Of a stretch of 64,000 nucleotides of DNA, positions 34,728 through 43,817 are shown piece after piece. The first letter of the stretch is position 1. Each line of letters begins with the position of its first letter. The position numbers and the translations under genes are program-made. Source of the DNA: Lacrimispora sphenoides JCM 1415 (GTDB lineage Bacteria; Bacillota; Clostridia; Lachnospirales; Lachnospiraceae). Location: positions 2,666,001 through 2,730,000 of the forward strand of contig NZ_LT630003.1 in NCBI RefSeq assembly GCF_900105615.1. The letters are read 5' to 3'. The notes under the pieces were generated by a model that did no database searches, was not told where the DNA came from, and saw nothing but the letters and a program-made list of their open reading frames with translations.

Positions 34728-36515
34728 TTAAATAGTTCTTGTATTCTCTTTCAGCCACAGTGCTTCCTCTCCTGTAACATACGGGGAAAGAGCTTCATAA
34801 ACGGCTTTGTGATAATTATTTAACAGCTTCACATCATGTTCGGTCATAATGGATTGATCAATGGCTTCCAGATCAATGGGAACCATGGTCAGGAATTCAA
34901 ATTCCATAAATTGTCCATACTCATTCTCTTCTGCCTTCTTACTAACAATCAGATTCTCTGTACGGACGCCGTGGCTGCCCTCAATATATACTCCAGGCTC
35001 GTCGGAAGTAATCATGCCTTCCTCCAGAACACTATTATCCTGACGCTCCGGTACCATGCGCCACCGGATCCCATTGGGGCGCTCATGGACATTAAGCAGG
35101 TATCCTACTCCATGACCGGTCCCATGGTCATAATTAATGCCACGGCTCCAGAACGGCTCCCTTGCTACATAGTCCAGGGTCAGTCCCCGGCAACCGTAAA
35201 GGAATTTCACAGCTCCCAGGCGCAGCATGCTGATGACAGTAAGAGTAAAATGCTCTCTCTCTTTCTCTGTCAGCGGCCCTACCGCAATGGTCCTGGTCAC
35301 ATCAGTCGTTCCTTCATAATACTGTCCGCCTGAATCCACCAGATAAAGTCCCCTGGGTTCTATCTTTACATCACTTTCCGCTGTAGCCTTATAATGGCAC
35401 ATCGCTGCATTGGCTCCATAGGCGGAAATCGTATCAAAGCTCAGTCCCAGATTCCCTTCCTGTTCGGAACGCAGATGATCCAGATGCTCCTGGGCGCTTA
35501 CCTCTGTGATCGTTTCTTTTCCCACATTCTGCTTCAGCCAGTAGATGAATTTTACCATGGCTACGCCATCCTTGATATGAGCTTTTCTCATATTTTCCAC
35601 TTCCACCGGATTCTTCATGGCTTTTGAAAGGGCGGTGGGGTTCATTTTATCAATGATGCTGTTGGAGCTGTCAAGATTTTTTACTATGGCATAATTGGTC
35701 TTACCTGTTTCTACAAGAACCTTCTGATCTCTTAACTGGGAAACTACTGTATAAATGTCATTGTAAGGGCAAATTGTTACGGAAAGATCCTTAAAGTAAG
35801 CTTTCACTTCAGCCTTTAACACCTTTTCGTTGATGAAAAGATAAAAACGGTCCAGGGTTATCATTGCATAGGAAAGAACTACCGGATTGCATTCCACATC
35901 ATTTCCCCGGATATTTAAAAGCCATGCAATGTCATCCAGAGTTGTCAGGATATGAATGGTTGCCTTTTCCTTCTTCATCTGGCTTCTCAATTCTTCTATT
36001 TTCAGTGCAGAAGTTTTTCCGCTATACTTTTCCTCAAGGATCCATACCGGTTCCGCAGACTGTTTAGGGCGTTCTTTCCACAAAACATCCACCAGGTCTT
36101 CCTGATAGGCCAGGGTCACATGTTTTTCCGCCAGTAGCTTTTCTAAATCCTGCCCCAGCTGGCAGTTTACCACCCGTCCGTCAAATCCCAGACAGCCGCC
36201 TTCCGGAAGTACCTGATCCAGATATTCCCCAATCTCAGGAACTCCAGGCTGTCCCATTCTCTCCAGGGTGATTCCGGTCCCCTCAAGCTGCTTGCCTGCC
36301 TGTACAAAATAACGGCCATCGGTCCATAAACCTGCTTCATCCTTCGTAATTACAGCCGTACCAGCTGAACCGCTGAATCCGGTTATAAATTCTCTGCATT
36401 TAAAATATTCTCCCACATACTCGGATTCATGAAAATCCGAGGTTGGAATCATGTAAGCATCCATATGATGCTCAGCCATCAGTTTTCTTAACTGTTCCAG
36501 TCTTTCCTGAATCAT
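34728..36515 (-). CDS. Xaa-Pro aminopeptidase (M24B, aminopeptidase P)
   Basis: A 595-residue three-domain creatinase-fold peptidase that removes N-terminal residues before proline. Two N-terminal creatinase-like domains precede the M24 domain. Metal ligands are seen in LVDSGGQYYEGTTDVTRT (two aspartates), HGTGHGVGYLLNVHE (histidine), TSDEPGVYIEG and the final TEN stretch. The length matches eukaryote-like and clostridial APP. Its ATG overlaps the lpdA stop by four bases, so it is the third gene of an operon with the HAD phosphatase and lpdA. Confidence 0.93.
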   Translation of the reverse strand: MIQERLEQLRKLMAEHHMDAYMIPTSDFHESEYVGEYFKCREFITGFSGSAGTAVITKDEAGLWTDGRYFVQAGKQLEGTGITLERMGQPGVPEIGEYLDQVLPEGGCLGFDGRVVNCQLGQDLEKLLAEKHVTLAYQEDLVDVLWKERPKQSAEPVWILEEKYSGKTSALKIEELRSQMKKEKATIHILTTLDDIAWLLNIRGNDVECNPVVLSYAMITLDRFYLFINEKVLKAEVKAYFKDLSVTICPYNDIYTVVSQLRDQKVLVETGKTNYAIVKNLDSSNSIIDKMNPTALSKAMKNPVEVENMRKAHIKDGVAMVKFIYWLKQNVGKETITEVSAQEHLDHLRSEQEGNLGLSFDTISAYGANAAMCHYKATAESDVKIEPRGLYLVDSGGQYYEGTTDVTRTIAVGPLTEKEREHFTLTVISMLRLGAVKFLYGCRGLTLDYVAREPFWSRGINYDHGTGHGVGYLLNVHERPNGIRWRMVPERQDNSVLEEGMITSDEPGVYIEGSHGVRTENLIVSKKAEENEYGQFMEFEFLTMVPIDLEAIDQSIMTEHDVKLLNNYHKAVYEALSPYVTGEEALWLKENTRTI

Positions 36516-37945
36516 CGCTTTATCTCTCCTTTGGTTTCATAATAATTTTCTATAGCAGACCCAATTCCTTCACTGTAGGTAGGATGGGCGCGCATGGCAA
36601 GCATAAGCTGTTCTGCTGTCAGGCCGTTCGCAATAGCCGTCGCCATCTCACTGATCATATCGGTTGCCCTGGGGCATACGATCTGGGCTCCCACGAGAGT
36701 ACCGGAATATTCTTCAAATACCAGATGGATAAACCCATTCTGCTCTCTGGCTATAATGGATTTTCCGTTTCCGCTCATGGAGTAGCGTCCGCATCTCACC
36801 TTCATGCTGCAGGCGATAGCCGCCTCCCTGGTAAGCCCTACGGAGGCGATTTCCGGTTCTGTGTAAATGCAGCTCGGTACCACAGGAAGCTTGACAAACA
36901 TACCGTTTGGTACCACAGAAAGCCGGGTGGTATGTTCAACTCCTGCAATCTTTTCTATTACATAGGTCCCCTGGGCGGCCGCCACATGGGCAAGCTTGAT
37001 ATCAGCTGCCACATCGCCGATGGCATAAATCCCTGGCTCACTGGTTCTGAATTCTGTATCTACTTTCAGACGGTCATTTTCCATCTCAAGATTCACATCC
37101 GGTCCCATCAGTCCATCCAGATAAGGAGCCCGACCCGCTGCCATGAGGACCTGTCCGGAACGGATGGTTTGTTCCTCTCCATTTACTTCAAAGATGCAAG
37201 TCAGCCCCTGATTGGATTCCTCCCGGATTTCCTTAACATCTGCCCTGCAATGGATCGCGATTCCTTTTCTTTTAAGTTCCTCTTCCAGGGCCTGGGAGAC
37301 TTCAGAATCCATAGGCCCTAGTAAATGAGCTTTGTTCTCCAATATAGTCACATGGGAACAGAGGGCACTGAAAATAGTAGCAAATTCCACTCCGATCACC
37401 CCGCCTCCAATGATCGTGAGACGGTCGTAATTCCATGTATCAGAAGCTAACAGGCGGTCACTGGTCAGAACCCCGGAAAGGTCCGCTCCAGGAATCTTTA
37501 ACATCACCGGTTTTGCCCCGGTGGCAATGATGATGTGATCCGCTTCATAATAATCCTTGCCTTCCAGGCCGTTCACCTCTATGGTCCGCCCTCGGCGTAT
37601 GGTTGCTGTCCCGCAGATGATAGCGATTCCTGCTGCTTTAACAAGCTCCTCCACTTCCTTGCGATATGCTTTTACAGAACGTTTTTTATAATTCTGCATC
37701 TTTTTAAAATCAAAAGAAATAAAATCTGTGGACACCCCGAATTCATCGCTGTTTTGAAGAGATTCAAATATACTGGAGGCATGAAGCAGGGCCTTTGTAG
37801 GAATGCAGCCTTTGTTAATACAGGTTCCTCCCAGTCTTTCCTTCTCCACAATGGCGGTCTTAAGTCCCAGACCGGCGGCTTTTAAAGCAGCTGTATATCC
37901 GCCTGGCCCTCCGCCGATCACAAGTATATCGTAATGTTCTGCCAT
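36512..37945 (-). CDS. lpdA: Dihydrolipoamide dehydrogenase
   Basis: A 477-residue flavin disulfide reductase. FAD binding is at GGGPGG (11-16), the redox disulfide is Cys42-Cys47 in GGTCINKGCIPTK, NAD binding is in GGGVIGVEFA, and the interface motif AHPTYSEGI supplies the catalytic histidine-glutamate pair. It would oxidise lipoyl groups of 2-oxoacid dehydrogenase or glycine cleavage complexes, but none of those genes is present here. It is flanked without gaps by the HAD phosphatase gene (2-base gap) and the aminopeptidase gene (overlap). Confidence 0.93.
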   Translation of the reverse strand: MAEHYDILVIGGGPGGYTAALKAAGLGLKTAIVEKERLGGTCINKGCIPTKALLHASSIFESLQNSDEFGVSTDFISFDFKKMQNYKKRSVKAYRKEVEELVKAAGIAIICGTATIRRGRTIEVNGLEGKDYYEADHIIIATGAKPVMLKIPGADLSGVLTSDRLLASDTWNYDRLTIIGGGVIGVEFATIFSALCSHVTILENKAHLLGPMDSEVSQALEEELKRKGIAIHCRADVKEIREESNQGLTCIFEVNGEEQTIRSGQVLMAAGRAPYLDGLMGPDVNLEMENDRLKVDTEFRTSEPGIYAIGDVAADIKLAHVAAAQGTYVIEKIAGVEHTTRLSVVPNGMFVKLPVVPSCIYTEPEIASVGLTREAAIACSMKVRCGRYSMSGNGKSIIAREQNGFIHLVFEEYSGTLVGAQIVCPRATDMISEMATAIANGLTAEQLMLAMRAHPTYSEGIGSAIENYYETKGEIKR

Positions 37946-37947
37946 TT

Positions 37948-38739
37948 TTAGTCCTCCTGCCGGATCATTCCAAAATGTAGGCAGGCATTTTTAATTCCCT
38001 CTTGATCAATAGGATCCGTGACGTAATCGGCTGCTTTCTTTAATTCAGTCATGGCATTGCCCATGGCAATTCCCTTGCCTGCTATTTTAATGATATCGTA
38101 GTCATTCATGCTGTCTCCAAATGCTATTGTATCCGAAAGAGGTATTTTATAATATTCACAGAGCCTCATCAGGCCCATGGCTTTTGAAGCCTTCCGTTCC
38201 ACCACATCTGCTCCCCGTTTATCAGCAAACATATGTACATGGATTTCCGGAAATTCCTCCTCCATGGCTTTTGCTCCTGCCTCATCTCCAATATAGGCCA
38301 TGGTCCTCACTTCAAGCTCCACAAGCTTTCCTGGATCTTCAAATCTTCTTCCGCATTCTCCCCAAAGCGTTGCATCATGCCTTTTTACCACTTCAGGATT
38401 AACATAATAGTCCCATTCCCCAACTGTAGTTCCAACGCTGTATGGAGTTTTCTCAGTATAAGCCAGAATATTTCTCAGCAGTACCTTATCAAAGGTATGT
38501 TCATAAATGACCTTATCCCCCACAGTTACCTTCGTCCCATTGAGATGAATGATCGCATCCGGTCTTACCTGATCCCGGATGGCAGTGCTGAAAATAGAAT
38601 CCATGTCTCTGCCTGTTGCCAGTACGATGGTATAATTTTCTCTCAACTTTTCTATGGTTTCCAAGGCACTGGCAGGAATTGTCCAGTCTTTATGGTCCAG
38701 CAGTGTCATATCTACATCAAAGCTTACAATTGGCTTCAT
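37948..38739 (-). CDS. HAD-superfamily Cof-type phosphatase
   Basis: A 263-residue class IIB haloacid-dehalogenase hydrolase. The nucleophile motif is FDVDMTLLD at residues 6-14, motif II is VLATGR, and motif IV is FGDSMNDYDII. The C2 cap between residues 80 and 180 is of the Cof type. These enzymes remove phosphate from sugar phosphates or flavin precursors. It is the first gene of the unit with lpdA and aminopeptidase P, and its start is close to the tRNA-Pro promoter region, transcribed away from it. Confidence 0.88.
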   Translation of the reverse strand: MKPIVSFDVDMTLLDHKDWTIPASALETIEKLRENYTIVLATGRDMDSIFSTAIRDQVRPDAIIHLNGTKVTVGDKVIYEHTFDKVLLRNILAYTEKTPYSVGTTVGEWDYYVNPEVVKRHDATLWGECGRRFEDPGKLVELEVRTMAYIGDEAGAKAMEEEFPEIHVHMFADKRGADVVERKASKAMGLMRLCEYYKIPLSDTIAFGDSMNDYDIIKIAGKGIAMGNAMTELKKAADYVTDPIDQEGIKNACLHFGMIRQED

Positions 38740-38820
38740 CTATCTTCACCTGTTTTTCTTCCTAAATAATCGTCTCCTTACCATAATATATTAAATTTGA
38801 AAATTTTTCAAGAAATATAC

Positions 38821-38849
38821 TTTACCAATCGGAAACTTTCTGCTATAAT
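38821..38849 (+). promoter_or_regulatory. Promoter of tRNA-Pro
   Basis: TTTACC (38821-38826) and TATAAT (38844-38849) are 17 bases apart and lie 19 bases before the tRNA. Confidence 0.65.
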
Positions 38850-38868
38850 ACCATATGTGTCAAGAAAA

Positions 38869-38942
38869 CGGAGTATGGCGTAGCTTGGTAGCGCGCTCGG
38901 CTGGGGGCCGAGAGGTCGCAGGTTCAAATCCTGTTACTCCGA
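38869..38942 (+). tRNA. tRNA-Pro (anticodon GGG)
   Basis: The 74 bases fold as a complete cloverleaf: acceptor CGGAGTA/TACTCCG, anticodon stem CTCGG/CCGAG with loop CTGGGGG (anticodon GGG), and T arm GCAGGTTCAAATCCTGT. The 3' CCA is not encoded. A terminator follows within 20 bases. Confidence 0.95.
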
Positions 38943-38960
38943 TTGACAATATACTTAAGA

Positions 38961-39003
38961 ATGCCGGTTTTCCTTATTATTATAAGGTTTCCGGTATTTT
39001 TTT
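38961..39003 (+). terminator. Intrinsic terminator after tRNA-Pro
   Basis: ATGCCGGTTTTCCTTA pairs imperfectly with TATAAGGTTTCCGGTAT and is followed by a run of seven T. Confidence 0.75.
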
Positions 39004-39085
39004 GTATCATGATTGCGCATAATACCTGCTCCTCTCCCTAAGGCTCTATGCCGCAATTGGTTTATAAAATCAGGAGGTGTATTTT

Positions 39086-39724
39086 ATGAGTTATCAATAT
39101 CTTGACATGGAACATTATGAGCGAAAAGATCAATTTAACCTTTTCCGCAATTTCGCTTACCCATACGTAGGTATGACTGTAAATTTGGACATTACATATT
39201 TCATGAGCGCTATTAAAGAAAAAGAACTGCCCTTCTATTTGACTTTCCTTTATGCGTCCGCTCAGGCAGCCAACTCTATCCCGGAATTCCGCCGCCGCAT
39301 TCATGGAGACGGAATCATTGAATATGACCATTGTATCCCTTCCTATACTCTGGCCCTAGAAGACGAAAACTATTGTTACTGCACCGCAGACGACCGGCTG
39401 CCCTTTGACGCTTATCTTAAGGATGGAAAGCAGCGGCAGGAAATGGCCAGACAGTCCCAGTCTCTTTCGGACGGGAAAGACGAGGATCAGCTCTTCTACT
39501 TTTCCAGCATTCCATGGGTGAGCTATACGTCTATCATTCAACCGGTTCCGATTCCTGCTGACAGCAATCCCCGTATTACCTGGGGTAAGTATTTCAAATC
39601 AGAGGGAAGCTTAAAGGTACCGGTAACAATCCTGGCCAATCATGCCCTCATGGATGGATTCCATATATCAAAGTTTTTTATGGAGCTTCAAAGCAGGTGT
39701 GATCACCTGGATTGGCTGCAGTAA
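39086..39724 (+). CDS. Chloramphenicol acetyltransferase-like protein
   Basis: A 212-residue protein of the CAT fold, started at the ATG preceded by AGGAGGTG seven bases upstream. The catalytic histidine motif HHxxxDG appears as NHALMDGFHISKFF near residue 187. The front (ERKDQFNLFRNFAYPY) and FYLTFLYASAQAANSIPEFRRRI are typical of type A CATs. Known resistance CATs have HH before xxxDG, while here the first position is asparagine. Housekeeping CAT-like proteins of clostridia often lack strong drug activity, so resistance is not assured. It lies alone between two tRNA genes. Confidence 0.85.
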   Translation: MSYQYLDMEHYERKDQFNLFRNFAYPYVGMTVNLDITYFMSAIKEKELPFYLTFLYASAQAANSIPEFRRRIHGDGIIEYDHCIPSYTLALEDENYCYCTADDRLPFDAYLKDGKQRQEMARQSQSLSDGKDEDQLFYFSSIPWVSYTSIIQPVPIPADSNPRITWGKYFKSEGSLKVPVTILANHALMDGFHISKFFMELQSRCDHLDWLQ

Positions 39725-39752
39725 AATCTTTAAATTTATAGAAGAATTTCGC

Positions 39753-39781
39753 TTGCCTTTTTTCAGGTTTTCAGTTACAAT
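39753..39781 (+). promoter_or_regulatory. Promoter of tRNA-Val
   Basis: TTGCCT (39753-39758) and TACAAT (39776-39781) are 17 bases apart, 8 bases before the tRNA. Confidence 0.6.
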
Positions 39782-39789
39782 GCTCCTAT

Positions 39790-39862
39790 GGAGACATAGC
39801 TCAGCTGGGAGAGCATTTGCTTGACGTGTAAAGGGTCGCAGGTTCGAGCCCTGTTGTCTCCA
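39790..39862 (+). tRNA. tRNA-Val (anticodon GAC)
   Basis: Seventy-three bases form a cloverleaf: acceptor GGAGACA/TGTCTCC, D arm GCTCAGCTGGGAGAGC, anticodon stem TTTGC/GTAAA with one G-T pair and loop TTGACGT (anticodon GAC), and T arm GCAGGTTCGAGCCCTGT. CCA is not encoded. The DNA after it is AT-rich, but I found no copy of its 3' end downstream that would mark an insertion. Confidence 0.93.
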
Positions 39863-40043
39863 TTATTTATTACCCTGGTAGATGCAAGATTTCATTGTAT
39901 ATACTGGGGTCTTATTTTTTTAATGTTGATCATAAATGCTCCTTCCGGCCTTCCTGGTATTAAAATAAACCATTTCAGGGACTGGTTTAAAAGGTTCATT
40001 TCTATATTAAAATTTGTTGTTAGTGATAATTATTTGCCATTTA

Positions 40044-40073
40044 TTAAGGGAACTTATTAAAAAGTTCCCTTAA
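40044..40073. terminator. Hairpin between tRNA-Val and the GNAT gene
   Basis: TTAAGGGAACTT pairs perfectly with AAGTTCCCTTAA around a 6-base loop. It lies 30 bases after the stop of the minus-strand acetyltransferase and can act for both directions. The rest of 39863-40043 holds nothing recognisable. Confidence 0.65.
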
Positions 40074-40103
40074 TTTAAAACATACAATAAATTGGAATAA
40101 TAG

Positions 40104-40556
40104 TTATCCTAAGATCCATTCAAAGATACACTTTTGTCGCTCTCCACTTTCGTACATCTCATTATATGGTGGTAAATTTACTATTTCTTTAAGTTTAAGA
40201 CCTGCCTTCTCGCAAGTTTTTCGAGATGGAAAGTTGTCTGGATTGCATGTTATAATAAGCCTATCCATCCCATGGGCAATCGCTACATTTTTGATGATTT
40301 TACACGCCTTTGAAGCATAACTGTTTCCTCGATAACCTTCTTTAATCATATAGCCAATATGCCCCCCGTAGTATAAGTTTTCATTGTTCCCGATCCGAAT
40401 GTCAATAGTACCTATGCTATCGTCTGATTTATGTAATGTAATTTTGTATTTATATGCCGGTACATAACCCTTTTCCTCATTAGATGGAGATTTTTCTTCA
40501 ATCTTTAAATCAATTTCTCCATCGGTTAAATAATCAAAATCCTTGAACTCAAACAT
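40104..40556 (-). CDS. GNAT-family N-acetyltransferase
   Basis: A 150-residue acetyltransferase. The acetyl-CoA binding strand-loop reads GYMIKEGYRGNSYASKACKI (motif A, R/QxxGxG/A variant RGNSYA) and the later NFPSRKTCEKAGLKLKE is motif B. The closest feel is the RimJ/RimL type acting on amino groups of proteins or small molecules. The ATG follows GGGGG. It is a lone minus-strand gene. Confidence 0.85.
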   Translation of the reverse strand: MFEFKDFDYLTDGEIDLKIEEKSPSNEEKGYVPAYKYKITLHKSDDSIGTIDIRIGNNENLYYGGHIGYMIKEGYRGNSYASKACKIIKNVAIAHGMDRLIITCNPDNFPSRKTCEKAGLKLKEIVNLPPYNEMYESGERQKCIFEWILG

Positions 40557-40949
40557 ATATATTCCCCCTTAACTGGATACACAAATATATTTCATGTAAT
40601 TATACATCATCTAGTTTCATAATTCAAATTATTAAAATTCCTTTCTTTGAATGAATAAGCAGTTTATAAGGGATGCGTTACTTTATGTCTGATTAGAGTA
40701 ATAACATGCGAAAAGAGCTAGCCACTACCATCTATTGACCGCTTAACTTCTCCTATACCTATTTCAAATATGAATCCTAAGGCTAACATCACGATAAGAC
40801 TTATAACATTGTGGTATGATTGAGTGGTGAAATTTATGACTTTGTTACATGAACCAAATCAAAAAAGAGCATTGGCAAACAAGCGGACAACTTATTTATT
40901 ATATAGAATGAAAGCATAGTAAATAATAATATATAACGGAGGTTTTATT
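40557..40949. other. Gene-free divergent interval
   Basis: It lies between the GNAT gene and the AraC-type regulator, which point away from each other. TTGGCA (about 40874) and an AT-rich TATTTATTATATAGAA stretch before 40912 may be the regulator's promoter. No other feature was seen. Confidence 0.4.
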
Positions 40950-41870
40950 ATGCACGCATGGGAATCAATCCAAAAGGTACTTGATTACATTGAAGACAAT
41001 TTAGCGCAAAGCCATTCGCCTGAAGAACTTTCAAGGGTTGCCGCTCTTTCGCCGTTCTATTTTCAACGACTATTTACCCGCCTTGTGAAGCGTCCTGTAA
41101 ATGAGTACATTAAAATGCGAAGACTTGCAAGAGCATGTGAAACGCTCGGTGATAAGAGCAGGCGCATACTGGATATTGCCCTTGAATATGGATTTCATAG
41201 CCATGAGCATTTTACAAAAACATTCAAAAGCGCATTTGGAATTACTCCAGAGGAATACCGCAATAATCCTGTTCGGTTGAATCAGATTATAAAGCCTGAT
41301 TTATTGCTTGGCTATACAATGATTGACGAAAATGTGCCGCTGATTACAGACAGCATCGTTTTGGAAATATCGCGCAAAACAATAGTTGTTCCAGAACGAT
41401 ACATTGGTTTTTCTGCGCCGGTTTCGATATCACAGCAAACCCCGCTGGGAGATACAACCGGCATTGATGTGCCCGGCCTGTTGTGGGATAAATTTCATAA
41501 ACAAAAAGAGGAAATAAAGGGGCTTGTGCCAAACGGAAAAGAGTTTGCCGCTTCTTCATTCGGTAATAATGAAGATGGTACTTTTACCTATTTTGTGGGG
41601 GCTTCTGCAATTCCTGGCACAACTGCATATAATGATTTAGTGACTTGGGAACTTCCGGCCGCCGAATATATCGTGTGTTCTTTTGAAGCGGAGAGTTTTG
41701 AAGAATTGATAACTTCAGCATTAGATAAAAGCATGAATTATTTGTTTCGCATTTGGCTTCCAAAGCACAATTTATCAACGCAGCCATTTTCAGCAGAAAA
41801 ATATATAAGTTTAAATCCCCAAATGTGTAAGATGGAATTATGGGTGATACCCGTACCAATTACAGATTAA
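40950..41870 (+). CDS. AraC-family regulator with GyrI-like effector domain
   Basis: A 306-residue protein. Residues 5-105 carry the two helix-turn-helix units of AraC/MarA (SPEELSRVAALSPFYFQRLF and RRILDIALEYGFHSHEHFTK). Residues about 120-306 are a GyrI/Rob-type small-molecule-binding domain (GTFTYFVGA, ending MELWVIPV). Such proteins sense hydrophobic drugs or stress compounds. The DUF3788 gene follows after 16 bases and is probably cotranscribed. The ATG follows GGAGG by seven bases. Confidence 0.9.
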   Translation: MHAWESIQKVLDYIEDNLAQSHSPEELSRVAALSPFYFQRLFTRLVKRPVNEYIKMRRLARACETLGDKSRRILDIALEYGFHSHEHFTKTFKSAFGITPEEYRNNPVRLNQIIKPDLLLGYTMIDENVPLITDSIVLEISRKTIVVPERYIGFSAPVSISQQTPLGDTTGIDVPGLLWDKFHKQKEEIKGLVPNGKEFAASSFGNNEDGTFTYFVGASAIPGTTAYNDLVTWELPAAEYIVCSFEAESFEELITSALDKSMNYLFRIWLPKHNLSTQPFSAEKYISLNPQMCKMELWVIPVPITD

Positions 41871-41886
41871 AAAAGCAGGTGATACT

Positions 41887-42327
41887 ATGTTGTGGAGTGA
41901 ATTGTTTAGTAGCGGACATGAACCATTAGATAAAGAAATAAGGGAATTTGTCGATACTCCTTTATGGGATAATCTGGCTGATCATTTACAGCAGACATAC
42001 AATGCAAAATCGAAATTGTTTTATAGCGGTTGCTCTATGGATCAAGATTTCTGGAAAGGCTGGAATGTAAAATACAAAAAAGGCGGAAAAGCATTGTGTA
42101 CACTATACCCAAAACAAGGGTATTTCGTAGCCCTCGTGAATGTGGGGGCAAAAGAATCCCCCGAAGCTGACCTGCTAATTCCCCTTTGCGATGAGTACAC
42201 ACAAGATTTATATATTCAGACCAAATCTGGGACTAGCGGTAAATCGTTGGCGATAAACGTAACAAGTGAAAACATATTGTGTGATGTAAAGGAATTGATT
42301 GCGCTGCGAGCCGGCCGTGTTCAATAG
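41887..42327 (+). CDS. DUF3788 family protein
   Basis: A 146-residue soluble protein. FYSGCSMDQDFWKGWNVKYKKGGKALCTLYPKQGYF is the conserved core of DUF3788, a fold distantly like the effector domains that accompany AraC/GyrI regulators. Function is unknown. It starts 16 bases after the regulator stop with AGGTGATACT as ribosome binding site, so it likely works with it. Confidence 0.8.
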   Translation: MLWSELFSSGHEPLDKEIREFVDTPLWDNLADHLQQTYNAKSKLFYSGCSMDQDFWKGWNVKYKKGGKALCTLYPKQGYFVALVNVGAKESPEADLLIPLCDEYTQDLYIQTKSGTSGKSLAINVTSENILCDVKELIALRAGRVQ

Positions 42328-42415
42328 ACCGTTTCTTGCAGCTATGAAATAATTTAGTAAAAAAGGTAAGATCTAAAATGTTACACGATAGCAGCGGTAG
42401 AGGGAGTCGCTTAAA

Positions 42416-42934
42416 ATGAATGCATTTCTATTAATAATACCTATCTTTCTCATAAGGTTCGGCTTGTTAAAAATGATAAATAAAGACGCGTTAAGCCGTG
42501 CCGCATTCTTTGCCCCATTAGAGGGCTGCGAAAAGGCTGCCTACCTCTTTTACCAGTTTTCAAACGCTTTTATTATCTTATATTCACTTTTTTTGAAAAT
42601 CCAGACCAAACCGCCATTGTTTTTTACCGCCTTGTTTATCTATCTCTTAGGTATCAGTGTTCTAATAATTGCCACTGTTAACTTTGCAAAACCTGGGCAA
42701 AGCGGAATAAATACAAACGGAATATATAAAATTTCCCGTAACCCTATGTATATCGGTTATTTCATATATTTCTCAAGCTGTGTATTGTTAACACATTCTA
42801 TTCTGCTGCTTATATCCCTGCTTGTTTTTCAAATATCTGCACACTGGATTATACTTTCCGAAGAACGATGGTGCATCAACAAATTTGGGAAAGAGTATGT
42901 AAACTACATGAGTAAGGTTAAACGGTATATCTAA
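42416..42934 (+). CDS. Isoprenylcysteine carboxyl methyltransferase-like membrane protein
   Basis: A 172-residue integral membrane protein with about five hydrophobic segments. The C-terminal half has the ICMT/PEMT pattern: GINTNGIYKISRNPMYIGYF, then SEERWCINKFGKEYVNYMSK. Bacterial members methylate small thiols, lipids or unknown acceptors. The ATG follows GGGAG. It lies in the same direction as the regulator and NHEJ genes, with 88- and 106-base gaps, and no functional link to them is evident. Confidence 0.8.
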   Translation: MNAFLLIIPIFLIRFGLLKMINKDALSRAAFFAPLEGCEKAAYLFYQFSNAFIILYSLFLKIQTKPPLFFTALFIYLLGISVLIIATVNFAKPGQSGINTNGIYKISRNPMYIGYFIYFSSCVLLTHSILLLISLLVFQISAHWIILSEERWCINKFGKEYVNYMSKVKRYI

Positions 42935-43040
42935 TCAAACCCTTCCGCCAGCCAACGATCAATAGTACATTGGTTAATTTTAAATAACCATTGCATAATA
43001 TCCTCGTTTTTTCAAACAATAGCAAAAAGGAGGCGATCTC

Positions 43041-43817
43041 ATGGCCATAGCTCATAAAAGTGCAATAAGCGTAGGTTTACTTTATATACCGGTGGGATTA
43101 TACAAAACAACAAAAGATATATCAGTAAGTTTCAATCAACTCTGTAAAGATACCCACGAACGAGTAAGACAAAAGAAAATATGCCCTTCATGCAATAAAG
43201 AAGTAACAAGCGATGAAATTATAAAGGGTTATGAATACGAAAAGGGTAAGTATGTGACTTTCACGGAAGATGAACTGGAAAAAATAAAAACAAAGAAAGA
43301 CAAGACAATACACATAGAACATTTTGCAATGTTGTCTGATGTAGATCAAATATTTTATGAAAAAAATTATTATGTTGTCCCAGAACCTGGAGCGGAAAAA
43401 GCATTCGAACTATTAAGACAGGCAATGTTAGCCCAGGAAAAAGTGGGAATTGCAAAAACCGTCCTGGGTACAACAGAAAGTCTTATCGTATTATATCCAA
43501 CAAACGAAGGAATCATTGCAAAAACTCTTTATTATCAGGCCGAAATACAGGCGGTGCCCGTAGCATCAGCAAAAGTAGAGGTCAGCGATCCAGAAGTTGA
43601 AATGGCAAAGACAATGATTGACTCTATGACATCTGCTTTTGACCCAGGTTTATATCATGATGAATATCAGGAAAAACTTCGGCAAGCAATTGAATCTAAA
43701 ATTGCCGGAAAAGAGATAGTAAATGTTGACAAAGAGAGTCCAAACAACATCATCGATTTGATGGAAGCGATGAAGAAGACAGTTGAAATGACAAAGAGTA
43801 ACAAAGGGCTGGCATAA
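43041..43817 (+). CDS. ku: Ku homolog, non-homologous end-joining
   Basis: A 258-residue bacterial Ku, which binds DNA ends as a homodimer and recruits the ligase. It matches from MAIAHKSAISVGLLYIPVGLY through CKDTHERVRQKKICPSC and GYEYEKGKYVTFTEDEL to the C-terminal helix region. The length and lack of a long basic tail fit the minimal Ku of Firmicutes. AGGAGG precedes the ATG. Its TAA overlaps the ligase ATG (TAATG), so both are made together. Confidence 0.95.
   Translation: MAIAHKSAISVGLLYIPVGLYKTTKDISVSFNQLCKDTHERVRQKKICPSCNKEVTSDEIIKGYEYEKGKYVTFTEDELEKIKTKKDKTIHIEHFAMLSDVDQIFYEKNYYVVPEPGAEKAFELLRQAMLAQEKVGIAKTVLGTTESLIVLYPTNEGIIAKTLYYQAEIQAVPVASAKVEVSDPEVEMAKTMIDSMTSAFDPGLYHDEYQEKLRQAIESKIAGKEIVNVDKESPNNIIDLMEAMKKTVEMTKSNKGLA

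Noticed and set aside
39086..39724. Calling the CAT-like gene a proven chloramphenicol resistance gene
   Set aside because: The fold and catalytic histidine are present, but the motif reads NHALMDG and chromosomal CAT-like proteins are often weak or of other function.
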